Positions 1 to 8,405 of a DNA stretch of 64,000 nucleotides are shown one piece after another. The stretch is from Chryseotalea sanaruensis. GTDB taxonomy: Bacteria; Bacteroidota; Bacteroidia; Cytophagales; Cyclobacteriaceae. Both the position numbers and the translations under genes were made by a program. How positions within the stretch are numbered: the stretch's first letter is position 1; each line of letters opens with the position of its first letter. Where the stretch lies: contig NZ_BHXQ01000005.1 of the NCBI RefSeq assembly GCF_003990915.1, positions 248,001 to 312,000 of the forward strand, written 5' to 3'. The notes beneath the pieces are model-generated. The model did not search any database and had not been told where the DNA came from. It was given only the letters and a program-made list of their open reading frames with translations.

Positions 1-402
1 GCTGCCTTTGAACAATTTATTAATAACTCAAATTATCTAAAGAATAATAGGGGTAAATTTGCAGAAAGAAATAGCGCACTCTTACCTTGGTACAATACTT
101 TGGATTTAAGATTCCTTCAGGAATTCTTCTTAACTACAGGTAAGAACTCTACAAAACATACACTCCAACTTTCTGTTGACATTTTTAATTTTTCAAATAT
201 GTTGAACAAAAACTGGGGGATACGTCAATTTACAAGAACAAGAAATCCGCTAACCTCACCAACTCTAGCCGCGACACCTAATGCGACACCAACTTACAGA
301 TTACAACAAATTGGTGGTGAGCTAGTAACAGACCCTTTCCAAGATGCAATTAATACAGGTAGCACCTGGAGCATGCAGGTAGGTTTACGTTATATTTTTT
401 AA
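1..402 (+). CDS. TonB-dependent receptor-like outer-membrane protein, C-terminal fragment
   Basis: The reading frame is open from the first base of the window and ends at TAA 400-402, so only the last 133 residues are present. The fragment has alternating aromatic/polar strands (LLPWYNTLDLR, LSVDIFNFSNML, MQVGLRYIF) and ends in an aromatic residue. This is the pattern of the last beta-strands of a TonB-dependent receptor barrel, and the NFSNMLNKNWG stretch is typical of Oar/SusC-like Bacteroidota receptors. The substrate cannot be told from this piece. A strong hairpin terminator follows directly. The call of outer-membrane barrel is fairly safe; the exact family is inferred. Confidence 0.7.
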   Translation, partial: AAFEQFINNSNYLKNNRGKFAERNSALLPWYNTLDLRFLQEFFLTTGKNSTKHTLQLSVDIFNFSNMLNKNWGIRQFTRTRNPLTSPTLAATPNATPTYRLQQIGGELVTDPFQDAINTGSTWSMQVGLRYIF

Positions 403-428
403 TTGAGGCTAAAACTTCTCAATAAAAC

Positions 429-457
429 AAACCCTTCGGTATCCCCGAAGGGTTTTT
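429..457 (+). terminator. Rho-independent terminator after the receptor gene
   Basis: Arms AAACCCTTCGG (429-439) and CCGAAGGGTTT (445-455) form a perfect 11-bp stem with a 5-nt loop, and a T-rich tract follows. It lies 26 bp past the receptor stop and ahead of mltF. Confidence 0.85.
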
Positions 458-490
458 CTTTTCCGTTACTTTCTGTATTTTGTCTTTACA

Positions 491-1918
491 ATGAAACAAA
501 GGCTTGCCTTGCTCTGTATTCTTTCGGTCACAATGCTTTATTCTTGCAAGCATGTCGATGAATCTGAAAAAGCCTTAACAACTCCAAAAGTTAACATCGA
601 TCTGGATTCTATAAAAAAACGAGGCTACATCACTGCCCTAGTCGACAATAATTCTATCAGTTATTTTCTCTATAAGGGTCAGTCTATGGGGTATGACTAC
701 GAGTTACTGCAACGAATGGCCAAAGACCTGGGTGTAAAACTCAGACTCCGAAGGATATCTGGCGTAGAGAATGCCATCAAAAAATTAAACGCTGGTGAAG
801 CTGATGTGCTTGCATTTCCATTAACCATAACAAGTCAACGTAAGGACTACGTGCGTTTTACTCAACCTCATTTTAACACACATCAAGTGTTGGTTCAGCG
901 TAAGCCACAAGGATGGGAACGTTTAACAAGGGATGAGATTAATGCAGGAATGATTAAAAATCCACATGACCTTATCGGAAAAACTGTTCATGTGTTAAAC
1001 CGATCAAGCTTTGTAGATCGACTGAGAAATTTGAGTGAAGAACTGGGGGGCGAAATTATAGTTGTCGAAGATAGTGCTGACGCTCAAAGTGAATCATTAA
1101 TTCAAAAAGTAGCCATGGGTGAAATTGACTACACTGTAGCCGATCAGGTTATCGCGTCAGTTAATTTAAACTATTATCCAAACTTAGATGCATCGACTGT
1201 ATTAAGTCTGCCGCAGCAAATTGCCTGGGCGGTTAGAAAAAACTCACCTCAATTGCAATCCTCCATCAATACATGGCTTACAAAAATTAAAAAAGAAGCA
1301 ACTTTTATGGTTATCTATAACAGATATTATAAAAGTCCACGTACTTCATTTTTACGGGCTAATAGTCGTTATGCAACAATTAATGGTGACAGACTTTCAC
1401 CTTATGATCCTATAATTAAGGAGGGGGCAGAAATTGTAGGTTGGGATTGGCGACTACTAGCGGCTATGATTTATCAGGAGTCGCGTTTTAATCCTACTGA
1501 TCAATCGTGGGCGGGTGCACGAGGGCTCATGCAATTAATGCCGGCAACAGCGCAGCGCTTTGGTGTTTCTAACCCTGATGATCCAAGGCAGAGCATAAGA
1601 GCTGGTGTTCGATTTTTAAAAAACCTTGATGATTATTGGGTGAAGAAAGTGGCTGACTCCTCGCAAAGGATAAAGTTTGTTATGGCGTCCTATAATGTGG
1701 GGCTTACCCATATCACTGATGCCAGAAAGCTTACGATTAAAAATCAGGAGAATGCTGGTGACTGGGGAACAGTGGAAAAGTATTTATTGAAGAAGAGCGA
1801 TCCTTCTTTTTATAAAGATCCAGTAGTAATAGCCGGATATTGTAAGTGCGAAGAACCAGTTAGGTATGTAGAAGAAGTTATGAGTCGCTATGAAGAGTAC
1901 AAATTGCATATCAATTAA
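491..1918 (+). CDS. mltF: Membrane-bound lytic transglycosylase MltF
   Basis: 475 aa. The protein cleaves peptidoglycan glycan strands non-hydrolytically, giving 1,6-anhydro-muropeptides. A lipoprotein signal is visible: a hydrophobic stretch then lipobox L16-Y-S-C19. Residues about 40-265 form a family-3 periplasmic solute-binding domain (MGYDYELLQRMAKDLGV, GEADVLAFPLT). Residues about 300-440 form an SLT lysozyme-like domain with catalytic Glu near residue 330 in IYQESRFNP, followed by GARGLMQLMPATA. The order SBP3 then SLT and the length match MltF. It stands alone: a terminator lies upstream and a convergent gene downstream. The lipoprotein lies at the periplasmic face of a membrane, most likely the outer membrane. 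Confidence 0.93.
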   Translation: MKQRLALLCILSVTMLYSCKHVDESEKALTTPKVNIDLDSIKKRGYITALVDNNSISYFLYKGQSMGYDYELLQRMAKDLGVKLRLRRISGVENAIKKLNAGEADVLAFPLTITSQRKDYVRFTQPHFNTHQVLVQRKPQGWERLTRDEINAGMIKNPHDLIGKTVHVLNRSSFVDRLRNLSEELGGEIIVVEDSADAQSESLIQKVAMGEIDYTVADQVIASVNLNYYPNLDASTVLSLPQQIAWAVRKNSPQLQSSINTWLTKIKKEATFMVIYNRYYKSPRTSFLRANSRYATINGDRLSPYDPIIKEGAEIVGWDWRLLAAMIYQESRFNPTDQSWAGARGLMQLMPATAQRFGVSNPDDPRQSIRAGVRFLKNLDDYWVKKVADSSQRIKFVMASYNVGLTHITDARKLTIKNQENAGDWGTVEKYLLKKSDPSFYKDPVVIAGYCKCEEPVRYVEEVMSRYEEYKLHIN

Positions 1919-1940
1919 TTTCAAATCTGAAATTTGAAAT
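1918..1940. terminator. AT-rich hairpin between convergent mltF and kmo
   Basis: Arms ATTTCAAAT (1918-1926) and ATTTGAAAT (1932-1940) form a 9-bp perfect stem in the 29-bp gap between two converging genes. The stem is AT-rich and has no long T-run, so it is at best a weak bidirectional terminator. Confidence 0.35.
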
Positions 1941-1947
1941 ATTGAAT

Positions 1948-3288
1948 TTATAATCTTCCAACAATCTCATTAAAGTCTAAACGCTCCCATGTCTCTTCAA
2001 TGTTGGTTTGGGCCATCACTTCATCCATAATTTTTTTCTGTTTTTGCCCTTTAGTATATGCCTCACTATAACGAATGTTTTCATGGAATGTCACCATGGA
2101 GTATTGAGGGATCCATTGTGTAGGGAACAATTCATAAAGTTTAGCTTCAATCTTTTTCCGCAATAGAAATTCCTTGTCGGCAACTAAATCCCGCATTTCA
2201 ATAAAGTTATCGAGTGCTAATTGAGCAATGGCGTCACCATCGGGTTTGCGTAGCTGTTGAAAGGCAGGCAGCAGAGTTTCCCAGTTGTCTTTATGCTCAT
2301 CCAACAAATTATTAAGCACACGACAATCTTCAAAGCCTGCGTTCATACCTTGGCCATAAAAGGGAACTATCGCATGCGCAGCATCACCAATTAGCAGAGT
2401 GTTGTTCTTAACCCATGGATAGCATTTAACAGTTACTAAAGATGAAGTAGGATTTTGTTCAAACTCTTTTAAGTATTCGGGCATAAGTGCCACAGCATCT
2501 GGAAAGGTTTTCTCTAAAAATTCCTTAATAGCTTGTGTAGAATCAATACTGGCAAAAGAAGGATTGCCTTCAAAGGGGAAGAAAAGTGTTAATGTAAAAG
2601 TGCCATCAGGATTAGGTAAAGCAATCAGCATAAAACTTTCACGTGGCCAAATGTGTAAGGCATTCTTCTCTAACTGAAAAGTATTCCCAGGGCCAGCAGG
2701 AATAGAAAGTTCCTTATACCCATGTTGAATATAGAATTGCTGATAATCGAATCGATCACTAATACGGAAGGCATCGCGTATGGCAGAAAAGGCACCATCG
2801 GCACCAATAATTAAATCGAATTTTTTTTCAGTAAATTTTTTATGTTTATCCTCAATCGTGAGTGTGGTTTTTTCAAGATCAGTTTTTTCAATTTTTTGCT
2901 CGAAATAAAACTGCACCCCTATTGTTTCAGCTTCATTCATTAAAGCAATGTTCAGCGCACTACGCGAAATAGAATTAATGTATTGGCCTTCTTTACCGTA
3001 TGCCTGATAACTTAGATTGCCTTTCATGTCGTGCATCATCCTACCATGCATTGGAATAGCAATACGCTTTAATTCTTCGGCCAGTCCAACTTCCTCTAAC
3101 GCCCTGATGCCCCTGTTACTTAAAGCAAGATTGATAGAGCGCCCACCAACATAATCACTACTGCGCATATCGCCTCTTCGTTCAAATACGCTTACCGAAT
3201 AACCACGTTTTTTTAAGTAAATCGACAGGAGAGATCCTACAAGACCAGCTCCGGCAATGGCGATGTGTTTAGAAGTGTTACGTAACAT
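1948..3288 (-). CDS. kmo: Kynurenine 3-monooxygenase
   Basis: 446 aa. FAD-dependent, NAD(P)H-using hydroxylase that turns L-kynurenine into 3-hydroxykynurenine. The N-terminal dinucleotide-binding motif is GAGLVG (13-18), followed by the acidic FERRGD. The second FAD motif, IGDAAHAIVPFYGQGMNAG, lies near residue 300. GGRSINLALSNRG near residue 50 is typical of KMO. The C-terminal tail (to 446) fits the membrane-association region of the eukaryotic enzymes. It is the last gene of the operon nbaC-dinB-kynU-kmo, 42 bp after kynU. Together these take kynurenine to 2-amino-3-carboxymuconate semialdehyde. Confidence 0.95.
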   Translation of the reverse strand: MLRNTSKHIAIAGAGLVGSLLSIYLKKRGYSVSVFERRGDMRSSDYVGGRSINLALSNRGIRALEEVGLAEELKRIAIPMHGRMMHDMKGNLSYQAYGKEGQYINSISRSALNIALMNEAETIGVQFYFEQKIEKTDLEKTTLTIEDKHKKFTEKKFDLIIGADGAFSAIRDAFRISDRFDYQQFYIQHGYKELSIPAGPGNTFQLEKNALHIWPRESFMLIALPNPDGTFTLTLFFPFEGNPSFASIDSTQAIKEFLEKTFPDAVALMPEYLKEFEQNPTSSLVTVKCYPWVKNNTLLIGDAAHAIVPFYGQGMNAGFEDCRVLNNLLDEHKDNWETLLPAFQQLRKPDGDAIAQLALDNFIEMRDLVADKEFLLRKKIEAKLYELFPTQWIPQYSMVTFHENIRYSEAYTKGQKQKKIMDEVMAQTNIEETWERLDFNEIVGRL

Positions 3289-3330
3289 AGAATAAAGGAT
3301 AATATTAATAGGGTAATGCTTTCAGGTGTT

Positions 3331-4602
3331 TTATTTTGCTAATGCTTTTTTTAGAATTTCCGAAAAAAGAAACACATCTTCAAAGGTATTGTATAGTGGC
3401 ACCGGAGCAACGCGAATCACACCGGGTTCGCGCCAGTCGGCAATAACACCAGCCTTGGTAAGTTTGGTAAATACTTTTTTACCATCATGCTTTACAGCAA
3501 TAGAAAGCTGACAACCTCTTTCCTTAACATTTTTAGGCGTAAACACAGTGAAGTGTTTTCCCTCCTTATCAATGTCATTCAATAGTGATTCAAGAAACCC
3601 CGTAAGCAGTATGCTTTTCTTTCTCAGATTTTTAATACCTGCAGCTTGGAAAATTTCTAATGATGCAAGGTGAGCTGCCCCTGACAGCACAGGAAAATTA
3701 GAGAGCTGCCAACCATCTACACCGGGCATAGGAATAAAGCCCTTCTTCATTTGGAAACGTTCTCCTTCATGATGTCCCCACCAACCTGCAAAACGTGGCA
3801 ACGCATTATTATTAGCATGGCGGTCATGTACAAATGCACCTGCAATACCTCCAGCACCAGAGTTTAAATATTTATAACTACACCACACAGCAAAGTCGAC
3901 ATTGTTTTTATGCAGATCGAGTTCTACATTGCCCACCGCGTGGGCGCAATCAAAGCCTGCATAGGCGCCAACAGCATGTGCGGTTTCAGTAATTTTTTTG
4001 ATGTTAAAGAATTGACCAGTATAATACTGAACCGCCCCAATCAATACTAAGGCTACTGTATTTCCATGTTGGTTAATGGTGTTAACAATATCTTCTGTTC
4101 TAATCTTTGTTTCTCCATCGCGGGGTTTCAGTTCAACAATAGCATCATCAGGATTAAGTCCGTGGAATTTTACTTGTGATTCGAATGCATATTGATCGGA
4201 GGGAAAAGCGCCTGACTCTACAATTAATTTATAGCGTTTTGCTGTAGGCTTATAAAACGACACCATCATCAGGTGAAGATTGACCGTAAGCTGATTCATG
4301 GCAACCACTTCACTCGGTCTGGCACCTACAATTTGAGCAAGCGCCTTTTTGGTAAACTTGTGGTAAGACAGCCAAGGGCGTTTTGCATGAAAATGACCTT
4401 CTACACCCAGCTTAGCCCAATCAGTCAGCTCTTGATCAATAAATTTTTTAGTGGATTTAGGTTGTAGGCCTAAAGAGTTGCCCGTAAAGTACAGTGCTGT
4501 TTTTCCTTTAACCTTCGGTATGTGAAACTGAGTACGAAATTTTTTTAATGAATCGTTGCGATCCATTTTGCGTGCAAAAGAAAGTGTATTTTCAAAAATC
4601 AT
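3331..4602 (-). CDS. kynU: Kynureninase
   Basis: 423 aa, the usual size. PLP enzyme that cleaves 3-hydroxykynurenine (or kynurenine) to 3-hydroxyanthranilate (or anthranilate) and alanine. Fold-type I features are visible: TGNSLGLQP near the N-terminus, the PLP-aspartate region GFDCAHAVGNVELDLH near residue 217, and the Schiff-base lysine in WCSYKYLNSGAGG near residue 242. It sits 20 bp after the DinB-like gene and 42 bp before kmo on the same strand, so it is almost certainly co-transcribed. The neighbours (monooxygenase before it, 3-HAA dioxygenase after it in the pathway) favour 3-hydroxykynurenine as the natural substrate. Confidence 0.95.
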   Translation of the reverse strand: MIFENTLSFARKMDRNDSLKKFRTQFHIPKVKGKTALYFTGNSLGLQPKSTKKFIDQELTDWAKLGVEGHFHAKRPWLSYHKFTKKALAQIVGARPSEVVAMNQLTVNLHLMMVSFYKPTAKRYKLIVESGAFPSDQYAFESQVKFHGLNPDDAIVELKPRDGETKIRTEDIVNTINQHGNTVALVLIGAVQYYTGQFFNIKKITETAHAVGAYAGFDCAHAVGNVELDLHKNNVDFAVWCSYKYLNSGAGGIAGAFVHDRHANNNALPRFAGWWGHHEGERFQMKKGFIPMPGVDGWQLSNFPVLSGAAHLASLEIFQAAGIKNLRKKSILLTGFLESLLNDIDKEGKHFTVFTPKNVKERGCQLSIAVKHDGKKVFTKLTKAGVIADWREPGVIRVAPVPLYNTFEDVFLFSEILKKALAK

Positions 4603-4622
4603 GTCTGAATAATTGACTAGTA

Positions 4623-5132
4623 CTAGTTTAATAATTTGTGGTGGTGCTGAACATGATATATTGTGAAATAAATCATTTCACGATAAGTTAGTTTTCCGAG
4701 TAAGGGATGTGGCAAAATAAATTTATCTAGATCTTGTTCAGAAAATTTGTTTAATTGATTTGCAAGTTTTTGCACTATGTTGGTAAAACGTTCAACGAGT
4801 AAACTTCTTTCACTAAAAGAGACTGTCCCTGGAATATATCTACCAGAGGCTTTTCCGCCCGCCTTCAGTTTTTCAGTATAGCGAACAACAAGTGCTTCGT
4901 ATTGCACCGAAGGTCTATTAGCTTTCCCAAATAAAAATCGTATCACTATGGCAGGCAGCTTCATTGCAACGAAAACAGGTTCAGTACTCCTGATCAGGTG
5001 ATCGAGGTGTTGTCCTGCATTCCATTTTCCATTTTTTGAATGAGTAAAATCCGCCTCATTCAACAAGTTGATGCTTTCATTGAATGCTTTGTGGTGGATG
5101 TGTAACTGCTGCTGAAGCTCAGCCTTTGTCAT
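4623..5132 (-). CDS. DinB-superfamily protein in the kynurenine operon
   Basis: 169 aa. DinB/YfiT-like four-helix bundle proteins often bind a metal through three histidines. Candidate ligands are in GQHLDHLIRS (near residue 42) and IYHVQHHHKLLN at the C-terminus, the normal placement for the family. Many members act as thiol-dependent transferases or isomerases using mycothiol, bacillithiol or glutathione; this one's reaction is unknown. It begins 2 bp after the dioxygenase stop and ends 20 bp before kynU, so it is embedded in the operon. A bacillithiol-synthesis gene (bshC) lies elsewhere in the window, which makes a bacillithiol-linked role conceivable but unproven. Confidence 0.8.
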   Translation of the reverse strand: MTKAELQQQLHIHHKAFNESINLLNEADFTHSKNGKWNAGQHLDHLIRSTEPVFVAMKLPAIVIRFLFGKANRPSVQYEALVVRYTEKLKAGGKASGRYIPGTVSFSERSLLVERFTNIVQKLANQLNKFSEQDLDKFILPHPLLGKLTYREMIYFTIYHVQHHHKLLN

Positions 5133-5134
5133 GT

Positions 5135-5665
5135 TTATACAAATCTAGGATCTGCTTCCATTAGAGTACCGCACTTCTTACAAGTACGCAAGTCCTCTGA
5201 TGCATAATACTCGCGAAAACGAGGTAAAAAATCTTTCTCAATATTTTCGAGGTGGAAAATATATTCGTGCAGTTTGTTATTACAATTTTCGCAGTACCAT
5301 TGTAGGCCATCCATCATGGTTGGGTCAGTACGTTTTAATTCAATTACCAAGCCAATCGAATTGGGTGTTCGTATGGGTGAATGTGGTACTCGTGCCGGTA
5401 GTAGGAACATGTCTCCTTGCTTAATTGGTACTTCCACTGCTTTACCTTCTTCTTGAATTTTTACTGTGATATCACCTTCCAATTGATAGTAAAGTTCTTC
5501 AGTCTCATTAAAGTGATAATCTTTACGGGCATTTGGGCCTGCTACGATCATCACAATATAATCACCGGCATCTGCATATAGGTTTTTGTTCCCAACAGGT
5601 GGCTTCAATAACTGACGATTTTCTTCGATCCATTTTGTGAGGTTAAACGGTCTGCGTATGGCCAT
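5135..5665 (-). CDS. nbaC: 3-hydroxyanthranilate 3,4-dioxygenase
   Basis: 176 aa, a small bacterial-type enzyme. It opens the ring of 3-hydroxyanthranilate to 2-amino-3-carboxymuconate 6-semialdehyde. The cupin Fe(II) ligands fall at H51, E57 and H95, the same numbers as in the characterised Cupriavidus enzyme, and the substrate-binding arginines R47 and R99 are also present. The C-terminus carries the rubredoxin-like second iron site C125-x2-C128 and C162-x2-C165. It is the first gene of the minus-strand operon, with only 96 bp to the divergent SDR gene. An ATG at 5663-5665 gives the full conserved N-terminus (RRPFNLTKWIEEN). Confidence 0.96.
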   Translation of the reverse strand: MAIRRPFNLTKWIEENRQLLKPPVGNKNLYADAGDYIVMIVAGPNARKDYHFNETEELYYQLEGDITVKIQEEGKAVEVPIKQGDMFLLPARVPHSPIRTPNSIGLVIELKRTDPTMMDGLQWYCENCNNKLHEYIFHLENIEKDFLPRFREYYASEDLRTCKKCGTLMEADPRFV

Positions 5666-5683
5666 AACTGTTTTGAATTTTTT

Positions 5684-5704
5684 ACCTGCCTACCACAGAC
5701 AGGT
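5684..5704. repeat. Short palindrome, CCTGCCTACC family, copy 1
   Basis: ACCTGCCT (5684-5691), a 5-nt ACCAC loop, then AGACAGGT (5697-5704): an 8-bp stem with one mismatch, in the divergent nbaC/SDR intergenic region. Its left half CCTGCCTACC recurs at 14820-14829, suggesting a dispersed REP-like palindrome. Confidence 0.4.
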
Positions 5705-5761
5705 TGAAGATTTGCGAATTTAAGAACATTTCGAACCACTTTTACACTTTATCTTAGCATT

Positions 5762-6547
5762 ATGAATTTGGATTTAAAAGGTAAAACAGCCATGGTTTGT
5801 GGAAGCACCCAGGGTATAGGTAAGGCATCGGCAATAGAGTTAGCGCTACTGGGCGCAAATGTTACGCTGGTAGCCCGAAATGAAGAAAAACTAAAGACCT
5901 GCCTAAATGAACTTGATAAAAGTCAGGGTCAGCAGCACGACTATTTAGTAGCTGATTTTGAGAAACCTGAACAGCTAAAAGAGCAGGTTTTAAAGTTTAC
6001 AGCTACTAATAATGTTCATATTTTAATAAACAACACCGGTGGCCCACCGGCAGGTTTGGCCATCACTGCAAAAGAAGAGGATTTTGTGAAGGCATTTTCA
6101 AGTCACCTTTTATGTAATCATATTTTAGTACAAGCTTGCGTAGAGGGGATGAAGCGGGAAAAGTACGGACGAATCATTAATGTTATTTCAACATCAGTAA
6201 AAATCCCGTTGCGTAACTTGGGTGTTTCAAATACGATTAGGGGTGCCGTTGCAAATTGGGCTAAAACGCTTTCGGTAGAATTGGCGCCATTTGGTATTAC
6301 TGTAAACAATGTGTTGCCGGGTGCGACTATGACTGGCCGCTTAGAAACAATTATTAACAATCAAGCGAGCAAATCTGGAAAGAGTTTTGAAGAGTCGAAA
6401 GAAGAAATGACAAAAGAAATACCTGCCGGAAGAATTGGTGAAGCGAGTGAAGTGGCCGCTGCAGTAGTATTTTTAGCAACACCTGCTGCTGCTTATATCA
6501 ATGGAATTAATATTCCGGTGGATGGCGGTAGAACTGGAAGTTTATAA
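5762..6547 (+). CDS. Atypical short-chain dehydrogenase/reductase lacking YxxxK
   Basis: 261 aa Rossmann-fold SDR. The cofactor motif GSTQGIG is at 14-20, NNTGG follows strand 4, and the C-terminal INGINIPVDGGRTGSL is classical. The active site is altered: the catalytic Ser region is intact (ISTS, S143), but the residues 13 and 17 further on, normally Tyr and Lys, are S156 and R160 (SNTIR). Such SNxxR members form a recognisable SDR subgroup, so this is probably an inherited variant rather than a decayed gene. It is divergent from the kynurenine operon by 96 bp and converges with the kinase gene 1 bp away. Context suggests a role in tryptophan or 2-aminomuconate metabolism; its reaction is not established. 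Confidence 0.82.
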   Translation: MNLDLKGKTAMVCGSTQGIGKASAIELALLGANVTLVARNEEKLKTCLNELDKSQGQQHDYLVADFEKPEQLKEQVLKFTATNNVHILINNTGGPPAGLAITAKEEDFVKAFSSHLLCNHILVQACVEGMKREKYGRIINVISTSVKIPLRNLGVSNTIRGAVANWAKTLSVELAPFGITVNNVLPGATMTGRLETIINNQASKSGKSFEESKEEMTKEIPAGRIGEASEVAAAVVFLATPAAAYINGINIPVDGGRTGSL

Positions 6548-6548
6548 A

Positions 6549-8405
6549 TCAGCTTGATGCAGTAGAGTCAGTTATGGGTATACGGATCATAATATTGGTG
6601 CCACTGCCCGGTTGACTACTCACTTCAATGGTTCCATTAAGACTTTCTGTTCGCACTTTCATGTTTTGAAGCCCAATTCCTGAAGCGTTCTTAGAAGTAT
6701 CAAATCCGCGACCATTGTCTTCGATGGTTAGTACAAGTTCTTTCTCATGCACAAAAAACTGAAGATCAACTTCGGTAGCATGCGCATGTTTTACAATATT
6801 GTTCAATCCTTCTTGCACAATTCTGAAAAGATGGTGGATCGTTTCTCCACTCAGTGTATCTGGTAAATCATAATACTGAGCGTCAATAATAAGGCCCGTT
6901 TGTTTACTTACATCGTCTGTTACTTGTTTTACAAGTTGACGCAAACCACTCACTTGCATGGAAGGTGGAGCCAGTTGATGTGACATGGTCCTCACATCTT
7001 TGCAGATAATATCAATTTGATTTTCTAATTCTGTATTTCGTTCGTTTGTATTGATAAAACGCTTAAGACTTCCAAGTCTGCTGCCAATATCATCATGAAG
7101 TTCCCGAGCAATTCTTTCGCGCTCTTTTTCTGTTCCTTCTACATAAGCTTTTAGCAATTCCTTTTGCTGTTTGGCCATGTTAAGAGACAATAGATTACGT
7201 TCGTTATAAATTTTTCTAACCTGATAGGTAAGACCTATAGAAAAAATAAATACTTCAAGTGAAGAGCCAGCAAGCACAGGATTAACAGGCAAATCCTCTA
7301 CGGCAATAACACCGAATTCACTTGCAGTCATAATTAAATAACCCAATAACAAAGAACCCCATGCTAAGAAGTATATAACCACCGTTGTTCTTTGATTGGC
7401 AAATGAGCGGATAGCACCAAAAATGAGAAGTAAGCCACCCAATAACATGAGCGTATTAATGATAGGGATTATCCACAGTCCGTTGCGTGTCATGAAATCC
7501 ATTGCCACTACACCACCTAAGGCAAGGATACCTAAGGCAATTAGAATTAAGTTGATGAGTTTGTGAACGAGTGGTTGGTACTTGGGCAGGTTCAAAAAAT
7601 TCTGGGAGAATTTGGCTACAAATAGGAAAAGTGCTGCGATTAAATAAACCCTGAAGTAACTGTTGAAATCTAAAACATTTGGATAAACGTATTGGAAAGA
7701 ATAACCTAAGGCAGTAAATAAGTAAGTTGCTGAAGTAAAAACCAGCATGAAATACCAACCATACAACGCTTTTCTAAGAAAGATAAAAGCCATTAATGCA
7801 TAGCCAAGACAAAGAATGATGGTGCCAAAGAAAATACCGAACCACAAATTTTCGCTGTACGATTTTTCATGGAAGGCTTTCTCACTCCATAAATAAACTG
7901 GGAAAGTAAGCGAGCTATTTCTTTTATCTATTTTTATTAGAATAGTTTTTGCTTGTCCTGCAGATAAATAAATGGGTATGGCGAAATTTCTATGGAGCAA
8001 AGGTCTTCGAGTAAATAAATATTTATCTCCGGTTTCAGTTAATAATTGAAATAAGTCTGCCTGATCAGTTTCATAGACATATAGCCAATCAATTTGTGGA
8101 TTATCAATTTCCAGAACACTCCTCTGTGTAGTAGATTGATCGTTTTCAATCGTTAGGGCAATCCAGAAAACATTAGAGGTAAATCCTACAGTAACTGCTT
8201 TTGAACTTGCTTTTACTTCTTGCAGTTGTATCCAGGCTTCTTTTGCAGAGAGATTCTGGGAAGTAGCTAATAGCAATGAAGATTCAATAATAGAAAACCT
8301 TTCAGGTAGTACGCTGAGTCTAATGGTATCAGGAAGTTGTGCTGCCCTTAGGTTTACAGCAAAAAAGCATAATAGAATGAAAATCTTAAATGATTTTTGT
8401 GTCAT
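6549..8405 (-). CDS. 7TMR-DISM sensor histidine kinase (NarX/DesK-type core)
   Basis: 618 aa from the ATG at 8403-8405; a TTG two codons upstream is less likely. Signal peptide at about 1-22, extracellular 7TMR-DISM beta-sandwich (about 30-165), seven membrane helices (about 180-390), a short coiled coil, a HisKA_3 phosphoacceptor region (ERERIARELHDDIGSRLGSL) and a HATPase_c domain ending with GIGLQNMKVR and SQPGSGTNIMIRIP. The DISM sandwich is thought to bind carbohydrates or similar ligands; the ligand here is unknown. The gene overlaps the 3' end of the response-regulator gene by 20 bp, so the two form a translationally linked two-component system. Its place between the SDR and dehydrogenase genes hints at control of the kynurenine genes, without direct proof. 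Confidence 0.9.
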   Translation of the reverse strand: MTQKSFKIFILLCFFAVNLRAAQLPDTIRLSVLPERFSIIESSLLLATSQNLSAKEAWIQLQEVKASSKAVTVGFTSNVFWIALTIENDQSTTQRSVLEIDNPQIDWLYVYETDQADLFQLLTETGDKYLFTRRPLLHRNFAIPIYLSAGQAKTILIKIDKRNSSLTFPVYLWSEKAFHEKSYSENLWFGIFFGTIILCLGYALMAFIFLRKALYGWYFMLVFTSATYLFTALGYSFQYVYPNVLDFNSYFRVYLIAALFLFVAKFSQNFLNLPKYQPLVHKLINLILIALGILALGGVVAMDFMTRNGLWIIPIINTLMLLGGLLLIFGAIRSFANQRTTVVIYFLAWGSLLLGYLIMTASEFGVIAVEDLPVNPVLAGSSLEVFIFSIGLTYQVRKIYNERNLLSLNMAKQQKELLKAYVEGTEKERERIARELHDDIGSRLGSLKRFINTNERNTELENQIDIICKDVRTMSHQLAPPSMQVSGLRQLVKQVTDDVSKQTGLIIDAQYYDLPDTLSGETIHHLFRIVQEGLNNIVKHAHATEVDLQFFVHEKELVLTIEDNGRGFDTSKNASGIGLQNMKVRTESLNGTIEVSSQPGSGTNIMIRIPITDSTASS

